NCBI RefSeq assembly: GCF_019061185.1
Contig: NZ_JAHQZU010000003.1
Coordinates: forward strand, 1 to 64,000
Length of the DNA stretch: 64,000 nt
Reading direction: 5' to 3'
Source: Paracoccus sp. Z118
Lineage (GTDB): Bacteria > Pseudomonadota > Alphaproteobacteria > Rhodobacterales > Rhodobacteraceae
In this document: one piece after another, positions 1-7,480 of the stretch
How the letters are laid out: every line of letters starts with the position of its first letter
Numbering within the stretch: position 1 is the stretch's first letter
Notes under the pieces: model-generated
Told to the model about the DNA's origin: nothing
The model's database searches: none
Seen by the model: only the letters and a program-made list of their open reading frames with translations
Translations under genes and position numbers: made by a program

Positions 1-230
1 GAGCCCTGGTCGCTTCTGAAGATCTCGGGCCGACCGTGGCGGGCGAGCGCGTCCTCCAGCGCCTCGATGCAGAAGTCCGCCGACAGCGTGATCGACAGCC
101 GCCAAGCCAGGACCTTGCGGCTGAACCAGTCGATGACGGCGGCGAGGTAGAGTGAGGCATCGGTCGCCATCGGTCCGAGACCGATGCCGAACGCCGCGGG
201 CCATCGGAACGTAGGTAATGTCCACCATGA
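1..230 (-). pseudogene. IS3-family transposase (orfB) remnant
   Basis: Read on the minus strand, this segment gives MVDITYVPMARG and then, after a frame change, an AAVIDWFSRKVLAWRLS block running to ...SDQGS at the window edge. In IS3-type transposases the D of DITY and the D of the (S/T)DQGS motif are the first two acidic residues of the DDE catalytic core. The two pieces are in different frames because of extra sequence around 150-205, and an in-frame TGA lies just before the ATG at the place where the family normally has a Trp codon. The gene is therefore broken and lacks its N-terminal part within the window; the rest, if any, lies beyond position 1. Family level is fairly sure, the exact IS is not identified. 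Confidence 0.75.
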
Positions 231-235
231 GTCAC

Positions 236-280
236 CTGTTGGTATCATCCGAAAACTATACCCACAGATGATACCAACAG
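236..280. repeat. perfect 14-bp inverted repeat next to the IS remnant
   Basis: CTGTTGGTATCATC at 236-249 is matched exactly by its reverse complement at 267-280, with a 17-nt AT-rich spacer (250-266). It lies between the broken transposase and tRNA-Glu and is outside any convincing coding sequence. No T-run follows either arm, so it does not look like an ordinary terminator. A recombinase core site, an operator or an IS-end derivative are all possible; this is inference. Confidence 0.7.
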
Positions 281-284
281 TGTT

Positions 285-362
285 GGGACGCATAGGGACA
301 CACCGGGACGCATAAGAATCTGAGAATTGATTTAAATGATTTTCGCGGCGTTCGGGACGCAT
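285..362. repeat. three GGGACGCAT direct repeats
   Basis: The 9-mer GGGACGCAT occurs at 285-293, 305-313 and 354-362, i.e. three times in 78 bp, between the inverted repeat and the 3' end of tRNA-Glu. The intervening sequence (314-350) is much more AT-rich than the surroundings. The arrangement resembles arm-type recombinase binding sites or scars of integration, but no integrase gene is in view. Confidence 0.6.
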
Positions 363-384
363 GGAGATGAAAAAATCGAGAGAA

Positions 385-459
385 TGGCAGCCCGTAGGGG
401 AGTCGAACCCCTCTTTTCAGGTTGAAAACCTGACGTCCTAACCGATAGACGAACGGGCC
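385..459 (-). tRNA. tRNA-Glu (anticodon TTC)
   Basis: The minus strand folds as a cloverleaf: acceptor GGCCCGT pairing with ACGGGCT, anticodon stem TCAGG/CCTGA around the loop TTTTCAA (anticodon TTC, reading GAA), and T arm GAGGGGTTCGACTCCCC. The 3' CCA is encoded (385-387). The gene lies downstream of recJ in the same orientation. tRNA 3' ends are favoured integration sites, and degenerate mobile DNA sits immediately downstream. A short T-run (minus strand of 369-375) may help end transcription. Confidence 0.95.
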
Positions 460-561
460 ATCCAAGGCGTCCGCGCGGCGCTGCCCCGCGGCGTGGAGCG
501 GTGTTTAGGCCAGGGTTCGCGGGGGTGCAAGCAGAAAGTTTGGCCCCCCGCGCGAATTCGG

Positions 562-2325
562 TCAGGCGGGCGCCGCGTCGTCGAGGCGCAGGCGCAGGCG
601 CTGGCGGCCGCCCCAAGCCGACAGCTCCAGCTTGCCCGCGAGGTGAAAGCGGCGGCCCTGCGCGCCCAGCAGGGCCGGGCCGAGCGTGCCGGACATCGCG
701 CCCCAGGCGACAGCATCAACGGGCGCGGTGCCGGCGCTGCGGAAGCGCAGGCGCAGGTGGCTGTCGCCCATGGTGCTGATGGAATCGACCATCTGATCCG
801 CGAAGGCGAAGCGCGGGGCAGGGGCGGCGGCGCCGAACGGGCCGGCGCGGTCCAGCATCTCCAGCAACTCGACCGAGGCGCCGGAAGGGTCCAGCAGGCC
901 CGAAATTCGCAGGTCGTCGCCCGCGTCCAACTCGCCCGACTGCCGCGCCACCAGTTCCGACAAGCGGGCCATTGCGGCGGGAATCGCGGCCTCGGCAACG
1001 GTCAGGCCGGCGGCCATGGCGTGACCGCCGCCCTTCTCGATCAGCCCCTCGGCCATCAGGCGCTGCATCGCGCGGCCGATATCCACGCCGGGGACGGACC
1101 GGGCCGAGCCCTTGCCGACGCCGTGCTGCACCCCGATCACCACGGCGGGGCGGCGCGCCGCCTCCTTTACGCGGGCGGCGACGATGCCGACGACGCCGGG
1201 GTGCCAGCCCTCGCCCGCCGCCCAGGCCAGCGAGGGATCGGCGCGGGTCTCAACCTGCGCCAAGGCTTCCTCGCGCAGCCCCGCCTCGATCGCGCGGCGG
1301 TCGCGGTTGAAATCGTCGAGCCGGGTGGCGAGGCGCACCGCCTCGGCCGGGTCGGTGCAGGACAGGCACAGTGCGCCAAGATCCGGCTGGCCCACCCGTC
1401 CGCCTGCGTTGATGCGGGGGCCCAGCAGGAAGCCGAGATGGAAGGCCGTGGGCAGGGTATCCAGCCGCGCCACGTCGGACAGCGCGACCAGTCCGGGGCG
1501 CTGCCGGCGGGCCATGATGGCGAGGCCCTGCCGCACAAAGGCGCGGTTGACGCCGATCAGCGGGGCCACGTCAGCGACCGTCGCCAGCGCCACGAGGTCG
1601 AGCTGGCCGATCAGGTCCGGCTCGCGCCGCCCCATGCCGCGCAGCACGCGGTTGGCCTGAACCAGCGTCAGGAACACGACCCCGGCGGCGCAGAGATGGC
1701 CGAGCGCGCCGTCCTCGTCGGCGCGGTTGGGGTTCACCACGGCAAGCACCGGCGGCAGCGTCTCGCCGCCCTGATGGTGGTCCAGCACGATCACCTCGGC
1801 GCGGCCCTTGGCGGCGGCGAGCGCGTCGTGGCTGAGCGTGCCGCAATCGACGCAGACGATCAGGTCATGGCGTTCCGCCAGCGCGGCGATGGCGGGGGCG
1901 TTGGGGCCGTAGCCTTCGTCGATACGGTCGGGGACGTAGAGCGTCGCGTTCTGGCCCAGATCGCGCAGCCAGCCCAGCAGCAGGGCCGCCGAGGCGCCGC
2001 CGTCCACATCGTAATCGGCGAAGATGGCGATGCGCTGGCCCTGCGTCGCGGCATGGGCGATGCGGTCCGCCGCCACGGCCATGTCGCGCAGGCGCAGCGG
2101 GTCGGGCAGCAGGTCGCGCAGGCGCGGCTCCAGATGGGCAGGGGCGGCGTCGGGCTCGATCCCGCGCTCTGCGAGGACGCGGGCGATCGGCAGGGGCAGG
2201 GCGGAGAGCTGCGCGAGCCCCTCGGCGCGGCGCTCCAGCTCGGCCGGCGGGCCGATCCAGCGGCGGCCGGTGAGCGAGCGCGCGACGTCGAGGAAGGGGC
2301 GCGGCGATTGGATGACGGACGACAT
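562..2325 (-). CDS. recJ: single-stranded-DNA-specific exonuclease RecJ
   Basis: RecJ degrades single-stranded DNA 5'->3' in recombination and mismatch repair. The 587-residue protein has the DHH-phosphoesterase signature: DYDVDG at about 104-109 and DHH at about 182-184, followed by the DHHA1 and OB-type regions. The start chosen is the ATG at 2325 (MSSVIQSPRP); an open reading frame continues 37 codons further, but that part is low-complexity Ala/Arg/Pro and unlike the family. It follows glpX on the same strand, separated by a terminator hairpin. The hom-glpX-recJ order is common in Rhodobacterales, but hom is absent here and a bolA gene takes its place upstream. Confidence 0.93.
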   Translation of the reverse strand: MSSVIQSPRPFLDVARSLTGRRWIGPPAELERRAEGLAQLSALPLPIARVLAERGIEPDAAPAHLEPRLRDLLPDPLRLRDMAVAADRIAHAATQGQRIAIFADYDVDGGASAALLLGWLRDLGQNATLYVPDRIDEGYGPNAPAIAALAERHDLIVCVDCGTLSHDALAAAKGRAEVIVLDHHQGGETLPPVLAVVNPNRADEDGALGHLCAAGVVFLTLVQANRVLRGMGRREPDLIGQLDLVALATVADVAPLIGVNRAFVRQGLAIMARRQRPGLVALSDVARLDTLPTAFHLGFLLGPRINAGGRVGQPDLGALCLSCTDPAEAVRLATRLDDFNRDRRAIEAGLREEALAQVETRADPSLAWAAGEGWHPGVVGIVAARVKEAARRPAVVIGVQHGVGKGSARSVPGVDIGRAMQRLMAEGLIEKGGGHAMAAGLTVAEAAIPAAMARLSELVARQSGELDAGDDLRISGLLDPSGASVELLEMLDRAGPFGAAAPAPRFAFADQMVDSISTMGDSHLRLRFRSAGTAPVDAVAWGAMSGTLGPALLGAQGRRFHLAGKLELSAWGGRQRLRLRLDDAAPA

Positions 2326-2488
2326 GCCGGGTTCTTGCGGCAGCGGGGCGGCGCTTGCAAGGGCGGGGGAGGCGGCCGCGGGGCGCCGCGCGCAGGCGGT
2401 TGTCGCAGCCCGCCCCCAACCTGCCCTGAAAGGCACGAGAACCGGGCCGCAATCAAGTTTGCGTCACGTCCTGCGGCTTGTGGCAAAT

Positions 2489-2519
2489 GAAAACGGCCGC
2501 CGCCCACAGGCAGCGGCCG
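2489..2519 (-). terminator. Rho-independent terminator of glpX
   Basis: On the minus strand CGGCCGC (2519-2513) pairs with GCGGCCG (2500-2494) around a 12-nt loop and is followed directly by TTTTC. It lies 32 nt after the glpX stop and before recJ, so recJ is probably partly uncoupled from glpX transcription. Confidence 0.75.
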
Positions 2520-2550
2520 GAAGGCCGGCTCGTGGCCATGAGCGGAGGAA

Positions 2551-3522
2551 TCAGCCCCGCTTGATCGGGTTGCGGTAGAACATCCGCCGGACGGAGCCGG
2601 TCTTGGACCGCATCAGGATCGTCTCCGTCTCGATGAAGGTCGGCTCGCGGCGCAGGCCCTTCACGATCGAGCCGTTGGTGACGCCCGTGGCCGAGAAGAT
2701 CACGTCCGCCGTCACCATCTCGTCGCGGGTGTAGATGCGGTTCAGGTCGGTGATCCCGGCCTTTCCCGCGCGGCCACGCTCGTCGTCGTTGCGGAACAGC
2801 AGCCGGCCCCAAATCTGCCCGCCCATGCATTTCAGGGCCGCCGCCGCCAGCACGCCTTCGGGCGCCCCGCCAGAGCCCATATACATGTCGATGCCGGTGA
2901 TGTCGGATTCGGCCACGTGGATCACGCCGGCCACGTCGCCATCGGTGATGAGCCGGATCGCCGCGCCGGTCGAGCGGACCTCGGCGATCATCTCCTCATG
3001 GCGGGGGCGTTCGAGGATGCAGACGGTGATGTCGCCCGCCGTCACGCCCCCAGCGGCGGCCAGCGCCAGAACCCGCTCGCGCGGCGACATTTCCAGGCTG
3101 ACCACGTCCTTGGGATAGCCGGGGCCGACGGCCAGCTTGTCCATGTAGACGTCGGGCGCGTGCAGCAGCGTGCCGCGCGGGGCCATCGCGATCACGGTCA
3201 GCGCGTTGGGCATGTCCTTGGCGGTCAGCGTCGTGCCCTCCAGCGGGTCCAGCGCGATGTCCACCTCGGGACCGTCGCCGGTGCCGACCTCCTCGCCGAT
3301 GAACAGCATCGGCGCCTCGTCGCGTTCCCCCTCGCCGATGACCACGGTGCCCTTGATGTCCAGCATGTTGAGCTGGTCGCGCATCGCGTTGACGGCGGCC
3401 TGATCGGCGGCCTTTTCGTCGCCGCGGCCGATCAGCTTGGCCGAGGCATGGGCCGCGGCCTCGCTGACGCGGGCGAGGCCCAGCGAAAGCATCCGGTCAT
3501 TGAAATCCTTGGGGGCGTTCAT
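2551..3522 (-). CDS. glpX: fructose-1,6-bisphosphatase class II (GlpX)
   Basis: The enzyme hydrolyses fructose-1,6-bisphosphate to fructose-6-phosphate in gluconeogenesis and, in autotrophs, the Calvin cycle. The 323-residue protein matches GlpX in length and carries the metal-binding GEGERDEAPM motif (63-72) and the DPLEGT signature (92-97) typical of the lithium-sensitive class II phosphatases. The C-terminal half retains the conserved GGAPEGV loop. It starts with ATG at 3522 and has its own terminator. No glycerol-utilisation genes lie nearby, so a gluconeogenic role is more likely than a glp-regulon one. Confidence 0.93.
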   Translation of the reverse strand: MNAPKDFNDRMLSLGLARVSEAAAHASAKLIGRGDEKAADQAAVNAMRDQLNMLDIKGTVVIGEGERDEAPMLFIGEEVGTGDGPEVDIALDPLEGTTLTAKDMPNALTVIAMAPRGTLLHAPDVYMDKLAVGPGYPKDVVSLEMSPRERVLALAAAGGVTAGDITVCILERPRHEEMIAEVRSTGAAIRLITDGDVAGVIHVAESDITGIDMYMGSGGAPEGVLAAAALKCMGGQIWGRLLFRNDDERGRAGKAGITDLNRIYTRDEMVTADVIFSATGVTNGSIVKGLRREPTFIETETILMRSKTGSVRRMFYRNPIKRG

Positions 3523-3614
3523 ATCTGGTCCTCGTTACGCGCTGAAATCGTTTCCCGGCTTCTAGGCGCGGCGCATGAACGCGGCAAGACTGGGGGCGCT
3601 AACGGCGGCCGCTG

Positions 3615-3875
3615 TCACTCGGCCGCCAACTCGAGCGCGAGCGCGTGGATGCGCGGCACGATGTCGCCCAACGTCCGGTTGACCAACCGGTGCTGTTCGA
3701 TCCGGCTGAGCCCCGCAAGCCGCGGCGAGGCCATGCGGATGCGCCAGTGGGTCTGCCCGCCTTCGCGCCAGCCGCCATGGCCGCGATGGCTCTCGCTTTC
3801 GTCGATGACCTCCAGCCGGGTGGGGTCAAGCTCTGCCAGCCGCTCGGCCATCTCGTCGGCAATGGATCGTGTCAT
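3615..3875 (-). CDS. BolA family protein
   Basis: This small (86-residue) protein has the BolA fold: a central RIRMASPRLAGLSRIEQHRL stretch and a conserved His near SHRGHGG that can serve as an iron-sulfur ligand. BolA proteins act with monothiol glutaredoxins in iron-sulfur handling and stress-dependent morphology; that part is family knowledge. It is divergent from the J-domain gene with 72 bp between the two ATGs, so the promoters overlap. The same bolA/J-domain pair is seen in other Rhodobacterales. Confidence 0.88.
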   Translation of the reverse strand: MTRSIADEMAERLAELDPTRLEVIDESESHRGHGGWREGGQTHWRIRMASPRLAGLSRIEQHRLVNRTLGDIVPRIHALALELAAE

Positions 3876-3947
3876 ATCGGTTCATCCCCTTACAAAGCGG
3901 CGCAAATGCCTTAAACTCCCGGTCCCGAGTCGATAGCAGGCCAATCC

Positions 3948-4577
3948 ATGACCAACAACGACCCGTTCGGTTTCGACATCTCTGCCGCGTCCGACAAGAA
4001 GCGCCGGACGAAGGGCCGCCGCGGCATGTCCGGCGCGTTCGAGACCTCGACGCGCAAATGCGACAAGGAAGGCTGCCGCGAGCCGGGGCAGTATCGCGCC
4101 CCGAAGTCGCCGCGGGCGCTGGATGATTACTACTGGTTCTGCAAGGACCACGTGCGCGAATACAACCTGAACTGGAACTACTTTCAGGGCCAGTCCGAGG
4201 CCGAGTTCCAGGAGTTTCTGGACAACGCGACGGTGTGGGAACGTCCGACCCGCCCCTTCGGCAAGGCCACGCAGGAACAGGCCTGGGCGCGGCACGGGAT
4301 CAGCGACCCGCTGGAGATTCTGGGCGCGAACGGGACCGCCCCGGAGTCGCGTGCCCGCGTCGCCCGCAAGCTGCCCCCGACCGAGCGCCGCGCGCTGGAC
4401 ATCCTCGAGGCGAAGGACAGCTGGTCCAAGATCGAAATCCGCAAGCAATACAAGTCGCTGGTGAAGGATCTTCATCCCGACATGAACGGCGGCGACCGTT
4501 CGGACGAGGACAGGCTGCAACAGGTCGTCTGGGCCTGGGACCAGATCAAGGACAGCCGCAGCTTCCGCGACGAATGA
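3948..4577 (+). CDS. J-domain (DnaJ-like) co-chaperone
   Basis: This 209-residue soluble protein ends in a J domain (about 155-205): the sequence KQYKSLVKDLHPDMNGG contains the invariant HPD tripeptide at 176-178 needed to stimulate DnaK ATPase. Unlike classical DnaJ the J domain is C-terminal. The N-terminal half has C38, C43, C65 and H68 spaced so that they could bind zinc (inference). Such proteins commonly sit beside bolA in Rhodobacterales. The start is the ATG at 3948; the client is unknown. Confidence 0.88.
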   Translation: MTNNDPFGFDISAASDKKRRTKGRRGMSGAFETSTRKCDKEGCREPGQYRAPKSPRALDDYYWFCKDHVREYNLNWNYFQGQSEAEFQEFLDNATVWERPTRPFGKATQEQAWARHGISDPLEILGANGTAPESRARVARKLPPTERRALDILEAKDSWSKIEIRKQYKSLVKDLHPDMNGGDRSDEDRLQQVVWAWDQIKDSRSFRDE

Positions 4578-4581
4578 GAAT

Positions 4582-4607
4582 GGCCCCGCCCGTTTCCGGG
4601 CAGGGCC
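4582..4607. terminator. hairpin between convergent J-domain gene and metK
   Basis: GGCCCCGCCCG (4582-4592) pairs with CGGGCAGGGCC (4597-4607) with one mismatch and a 4-nt loop. It sits between two convergent stop codons and could end transcription in both directions, although only weak T-runs follow. Confidence 0.55.
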
Positions 4608-4628
4608 TGCTGGTCGCGACGGGCTGTG

Positions 4629-5795
4629 TCAGACTGCTGCCTTCAGCGCCTCGACAAGGTCCGTGCGTTCCCAGCTGAAGCCGCCATCCGCCTCCGGCTC
4701 GCGCCCGAAATGGCCGTAGGCGGCCGTGCGGCGATAGATCGGGCGGTTCAGCGCCAGATGGGTGCGGATCCCGTTGGGGGTCAGGTCCATGACCTTGCGC
4801 AGCGCCGCCTCGATCTCCGCCTCGGTGACGGCGCCGGTGCCGTAGGTGTCGGCATAGATCGACAGCGGCTCGGCCACGCCGATCGCGTAGGAAAGCTGGA
4901 TCACGCAGCGTTCGGCCAGCCCCGCCGCCACCACGTTCTTCGCCAGATACCGCGCCGCATAGGCCGCCGAGCGGTCCACCTTGGTCGGGTCCTTGCCCGA
5001 GAACGCGCCGCCCCCGTGCGGCGCCGAGCCGCCATAGGTGTCCACGATGATCTTGCGCCCGGTCAGCCCCGCATCGCCATCCGGCCCGCCGATCACGAAC
5101 TTGCCCGTCGGATTGACGTGCCAGACGGTTTTCCCGGTCAGCCACTCTTTCGGCAGCACCTCGCGGACATAGGGCTCGACGATGGCGCGGATGTCGTCAG
5201 AGGTCTGCGCCTCGTCCTTGTGCTGGTGGCTGACGACGATCTGGGTCACTTCGACCGGCTTGCCGTCCTCGTACCGCACGGAAAGCTGCGACTTCGCGTC
5301 GGGGCCGAGCGTCGGCTGCTCGCCCGATTTGCGCGCCTCGGCCAGCCGGCGCAGGATGGCGTGGGCATACTGGATCGGGGCGGGCATCAGCTCGGGCGTC
5401 TCGTTGACGGCATAACCGAACATGATCCCCTGATCGCCCGCGCCGCCGGTTTCGACCCCGCCCCAGATATGGGCGGACTGTTCGTGCAGGAAGTTCAGGA
5501 CGTGGCAGGTGTTCCAGTGGAACTTCTCCTGCTCGTAACCGATATCGCGGATGACGCTGCGGGCAAGCTCGCCGATGCGGCCCATGTGGCTGGCCAGACG
5601 GCCCTTGTCGGAAAGCCCGATCTCGCCACCGATGACGACCATGCCCGAGGTGGCGAAGGCTTCGGCCGCGACGCGGGCCTGCGATTCCTCGGCCAGCAGC
5701 GTATCGAGGATCGCATCCGAGATCTGGTCGCACAGCTTGTCGGGATGCCCCTCGGAAACGGATTCCGAGGTGAAGACGTAATTCTTGCGGGACAT
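4629..5795 (-). CDS. metK: S-adenosylmethionine synthase
   Basis: MetK makes S-adenosylmethionine from methionine and ATP. The 388-residue protein is full length and shows [16 protein letters not shown] near the N terminus, [12 protein letters not shown] in the middle and the P-loop-like [19 protein letters not shown], all hallmarks of the family. The ATG at 5795 is preceded by a GGAG Shine-Dalgarno that forms part of a SAM/SAH riboswitch, so translation is expected to fall when SAM or SAH is abundant. It lies downstream of lnt on the same strand but has its own promoter candidate. Confidence 0.97.
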   Translation of the reverse strand: MSRKNYVFTSESVSEGHPDKLCDQISDAILDTLLAEESQARVAAEAFATSGMVVIGGEIGLSDKGRLASHMGRIGELARSVIRDIGYEQEKFHWNTCHVLNFLHEQSAHIWGGVETGGAGDQGIMFGYAVNETPELMPAPIQYAHAILRRLAEARKSGEQPTLGPDAKSQLSVRYEDGKPVEVTQIVVSHQHKDEAQTSDDIRAIVEPYVREVLPKEWLTGKTVWHVNPTGKFVIGGPDGDAGLTGRKIIVDTYGGSAPHGGGAFSGKDPTKVDRSAAYAARYLAKNVVAAGLAERCVIQLSYAIGVAEPLSIYADTYGTGAVTEAEIEAALRKVMDLTPNGIRTHLALNRPIYRRTAAYGHFGREPEADGGFSWERTDLVEALKAAV

Positions 5796-5799
5796 GATT

Positions 5800-5843
5800 G
5801 CTCCATTGGGTGACCCGCCACGCCAGGAAGCCGTTGTGGCGGC
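5800..5843 (-). promoter_or_regulatory. SAM/SAH riboswitch in the metK leader
   Basis: The minus-strand leader has P1 CCGCCAC (5842-5836) pairing with GUGGCGG (5821-5815), enclosing the loop AACGGCUUCCUGGC, which matches the known core of the SAM/SAH riboswitch class. Downstream AAUGGAGCA contains the metK Shine-Dalgarno GGAG; its GGAGC (5804-5800) can pair with GCUUC in the loop (5831-5827), giving the H-type pseudoknot of that class and burying the ribosome site. The start codon follows 4 nt later. Established knowledge: this riboswitch occurs before metK in Rhodobacterales. The fold was worked out by eye. Confidence 0.92.
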
Positions 5844-5851
5844 AGTAAGCC

Positions 5852-5880
5852 GGCTTATGCCAGCCGCCAGGTGGGGTCAA
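5852..5880 (-). promoter_or_regulatory. candidate sigma-70-type metK promoter
   Basis: On the minus strand TTGACC (5880-5875) and TAAGCC (5857-5852) are 17 nt apart. The -35 box overlaps the lnt stop codon. A start about 7 nt after the -10 box would place the transcript's 5' end almost exactly at the riboswitch P1 stem, which supports the assignment although the -10 match is weak. Confidence 0.5.
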
Positions 5881-7466
5881 CTGCCGGTAGAGACGCGGTA
5901 TCGCCGCAGTCCCAACCAGCCGAGCGCGGCGATGAGCACGGCAACCGCAGGCCAGTCGCCGAGCCGCCACCACAGCGTCGGCGGCAGCGCAGCGGGCAGC
6001 GGCGCGTCGAGATAGCCCTCCTGATCCAGCGCGATCTGTCCGCGAACCTGTCCGCGTGCGTCGATCGAGGCGGTGACGCCGGTATTGGCCGCGCGCATCA
6101 GCGGCAGCCCCGATTCGATCGCCCGCAGCCGCGCCTGCGCGAGATGCTGATAGGGGCCGGACCAGGTGCCGAACCAGGCGTCGTTGGTCACTTGTAAAAG
6201 CCAGCCGGGCCGCGCGTCCGTTTGCCGCAGATGGCGCGAGAACACCGCCTCATAGCAGATCAGCGGCTGCAGCGGGGGCAGACCGGCCATCTGGACGACC
6301 TGCGGGCCGGGACCGGCGGCATAGCCGAAGCCGTTCTGCGCGGCGAAGGCGCCGACACCGAACCGGGCAAGGACGTTGCCGGCCGGGATGTATTCCCCGA
6401 ACGGGACGAGGTGGAACTTGTCATAGACTTGCCCCACCAGCGCGTCAGGCGTGATTTCGGCGAGGCTGTTGAACCAGAGCCCCCGTTCGCTGCGCTGAAT
6501 GCCGAGCAGGACCGGAGCACCGGCCGCCGCCACGATCTCGGGCAGAAGCGGGTCGGCCTGCTCCAGCAGGAAGGGCGCGGCGGTTTCGGGCCAGATCACG
6601 GCGGCAAGGGGCTCCCGCGCGGGCGCTGCGGAAAGCTGAAGCAGTCGGTCGTAGAAGACGCCGGACCACTCGGGGTCCCATTTGCGGGTCTGGTCGGCAT
6701 TGGGCTGGACCAGCCGGATCACCGGGCCGGGATCGGGCGGCAGCGGCGCGTTGAGCCGGGCGAGCCCCGCGAACCACGCCGCCCCGATCAGCGCCGCCGA
6801 CAGCGGCAGTCCCTTGGCGATGGCAGTCGAGATGCGCCCGTCCCGCGCCGCCCAGGCGGGCATCGCGGCCGCGGCCATCGTCAGCCCCGACAGCCCCACC
6901 GCGCCGATCCACGCGGCAGTCTGCCCGGCGGGCGTCGCGATCCAGACATGCCCGGCCAGCGCCCAAGGGAGGCCGGTGAACAGCCAGCCGCGCAGCCAGT
7001 CCGACAGCGCCAGCGCCAGCGCCACGGCAAGCGTGCGGTCGCGCGGGTTTCCGCCCAGCTGCCATGCGGCCCAGCCCGGAAGCGCCCAGAACAGCGCCCC
7101 GCCCGAGGCCATCAGGATCAGCGCGAAAGGCGCCATCCAGCCGTGGATCTCGGGCTGCACGAGGAACGGCTCGACGATCCAGAACATCGCCAGCGCGAAA
7201 TAGCCTGCCCCGGCGGCGAAGGCGCGGCCGAAGGCGGCGCGGCGGGAGCGGGCGTAACCGATGCGCCAGACGACCGCGGCGAGCGCCAGCACGGTGACCG
7301 GCCACAGCCCCCACGGCGCTTGCCCGAGCGCGGCGGCGGCACCGGCCAGAAGGTCTGCCAGGATGCCGCGCCAGTCGGGGAAGCGCCGCGAGCGCGGCGA
7401 CGCAGCGGGCGGCGTGTCATCCGCCCGCGTGCCGGCCTGTTCCTCTGCGCGGGGCAGGGCCGCCAT
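5877..7466 (-). CDS. lnt: apolipoprotein N-acyltransferase
   Basis: Lnt is an inner-membrane enzyme that adds the third acyl chain to lipoproteins. The 529-residue protein has about eight hydrophobic segments in its first 240 residues and a C-terminal nitrilase-type domain. The three catalytic positions are visible: Glu in VIWPETAAPF, Lys in YDKFHLVPFGEY and Cys in PLICYEAVF. The N-terminal ~25 residues are polar and may be partly upstream of the true start. It lies 14 nt after the DEAD-box helicase stop, so the two are probably cotranscribed. LolCE-LolD, which handle the mature products, are encoded about 35 kb away in this window. Confidence 0.93.
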   Translation of the reverse strand: MAALPRAEEQAGTRADDTPPAASPRSRRFPDWRGILADLLAGAAAALGQAPWGLWPVTVLALAAVVWRIGYARSRRAAFGRAFAAGAGYFALAMFWIVEPFLVQPEIHGWMAPFALILMASGGALFWALPGWAAWQLGGNPRDRTLAVALALALSDWLRGWLFTGLPWALAGHVWIATPAGQTAAWIGAVGLSGLTMAAAAMPAWAARDGRISTAIAKGLPLSAALIGAAWFAGLARLNAPLPPDPGPVIRLVQPNADQTRKWDPEWSGVFYDRLLQLSAAPAREPLAAVIWPETAAPFLLEQADPLLPEIVAAAGAPVLLGIQRSERGLWFNSLAEITPDALVGQVYDKFHLVPFGEYIPAGNVLARFGVGAFAAQNGFGYAAGPGPQVVQMAGLPPLQPLICYEAVFSRHLRQTDARPGWLLQVTNDAWFGTWSGPYQHLAQARLRAIESGLPLMRAANTGVTASIDARGQVRGQIALDQEGYLDAPLPAALPPTLWWRLGDWPAVAVLIAALGWLGLRRYRVSTGS

Positions 7467-7480
7467 CCCTCGGCGGCCCG

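Noticed and set aside
493..2490. A 665-codon open frame on the plus strand over recJ
   Set aside because: Protein is Arg/Ala/Gly/His rich with no domain; recJ on the other strand has all family motifs. High GC suppresses stop codons.
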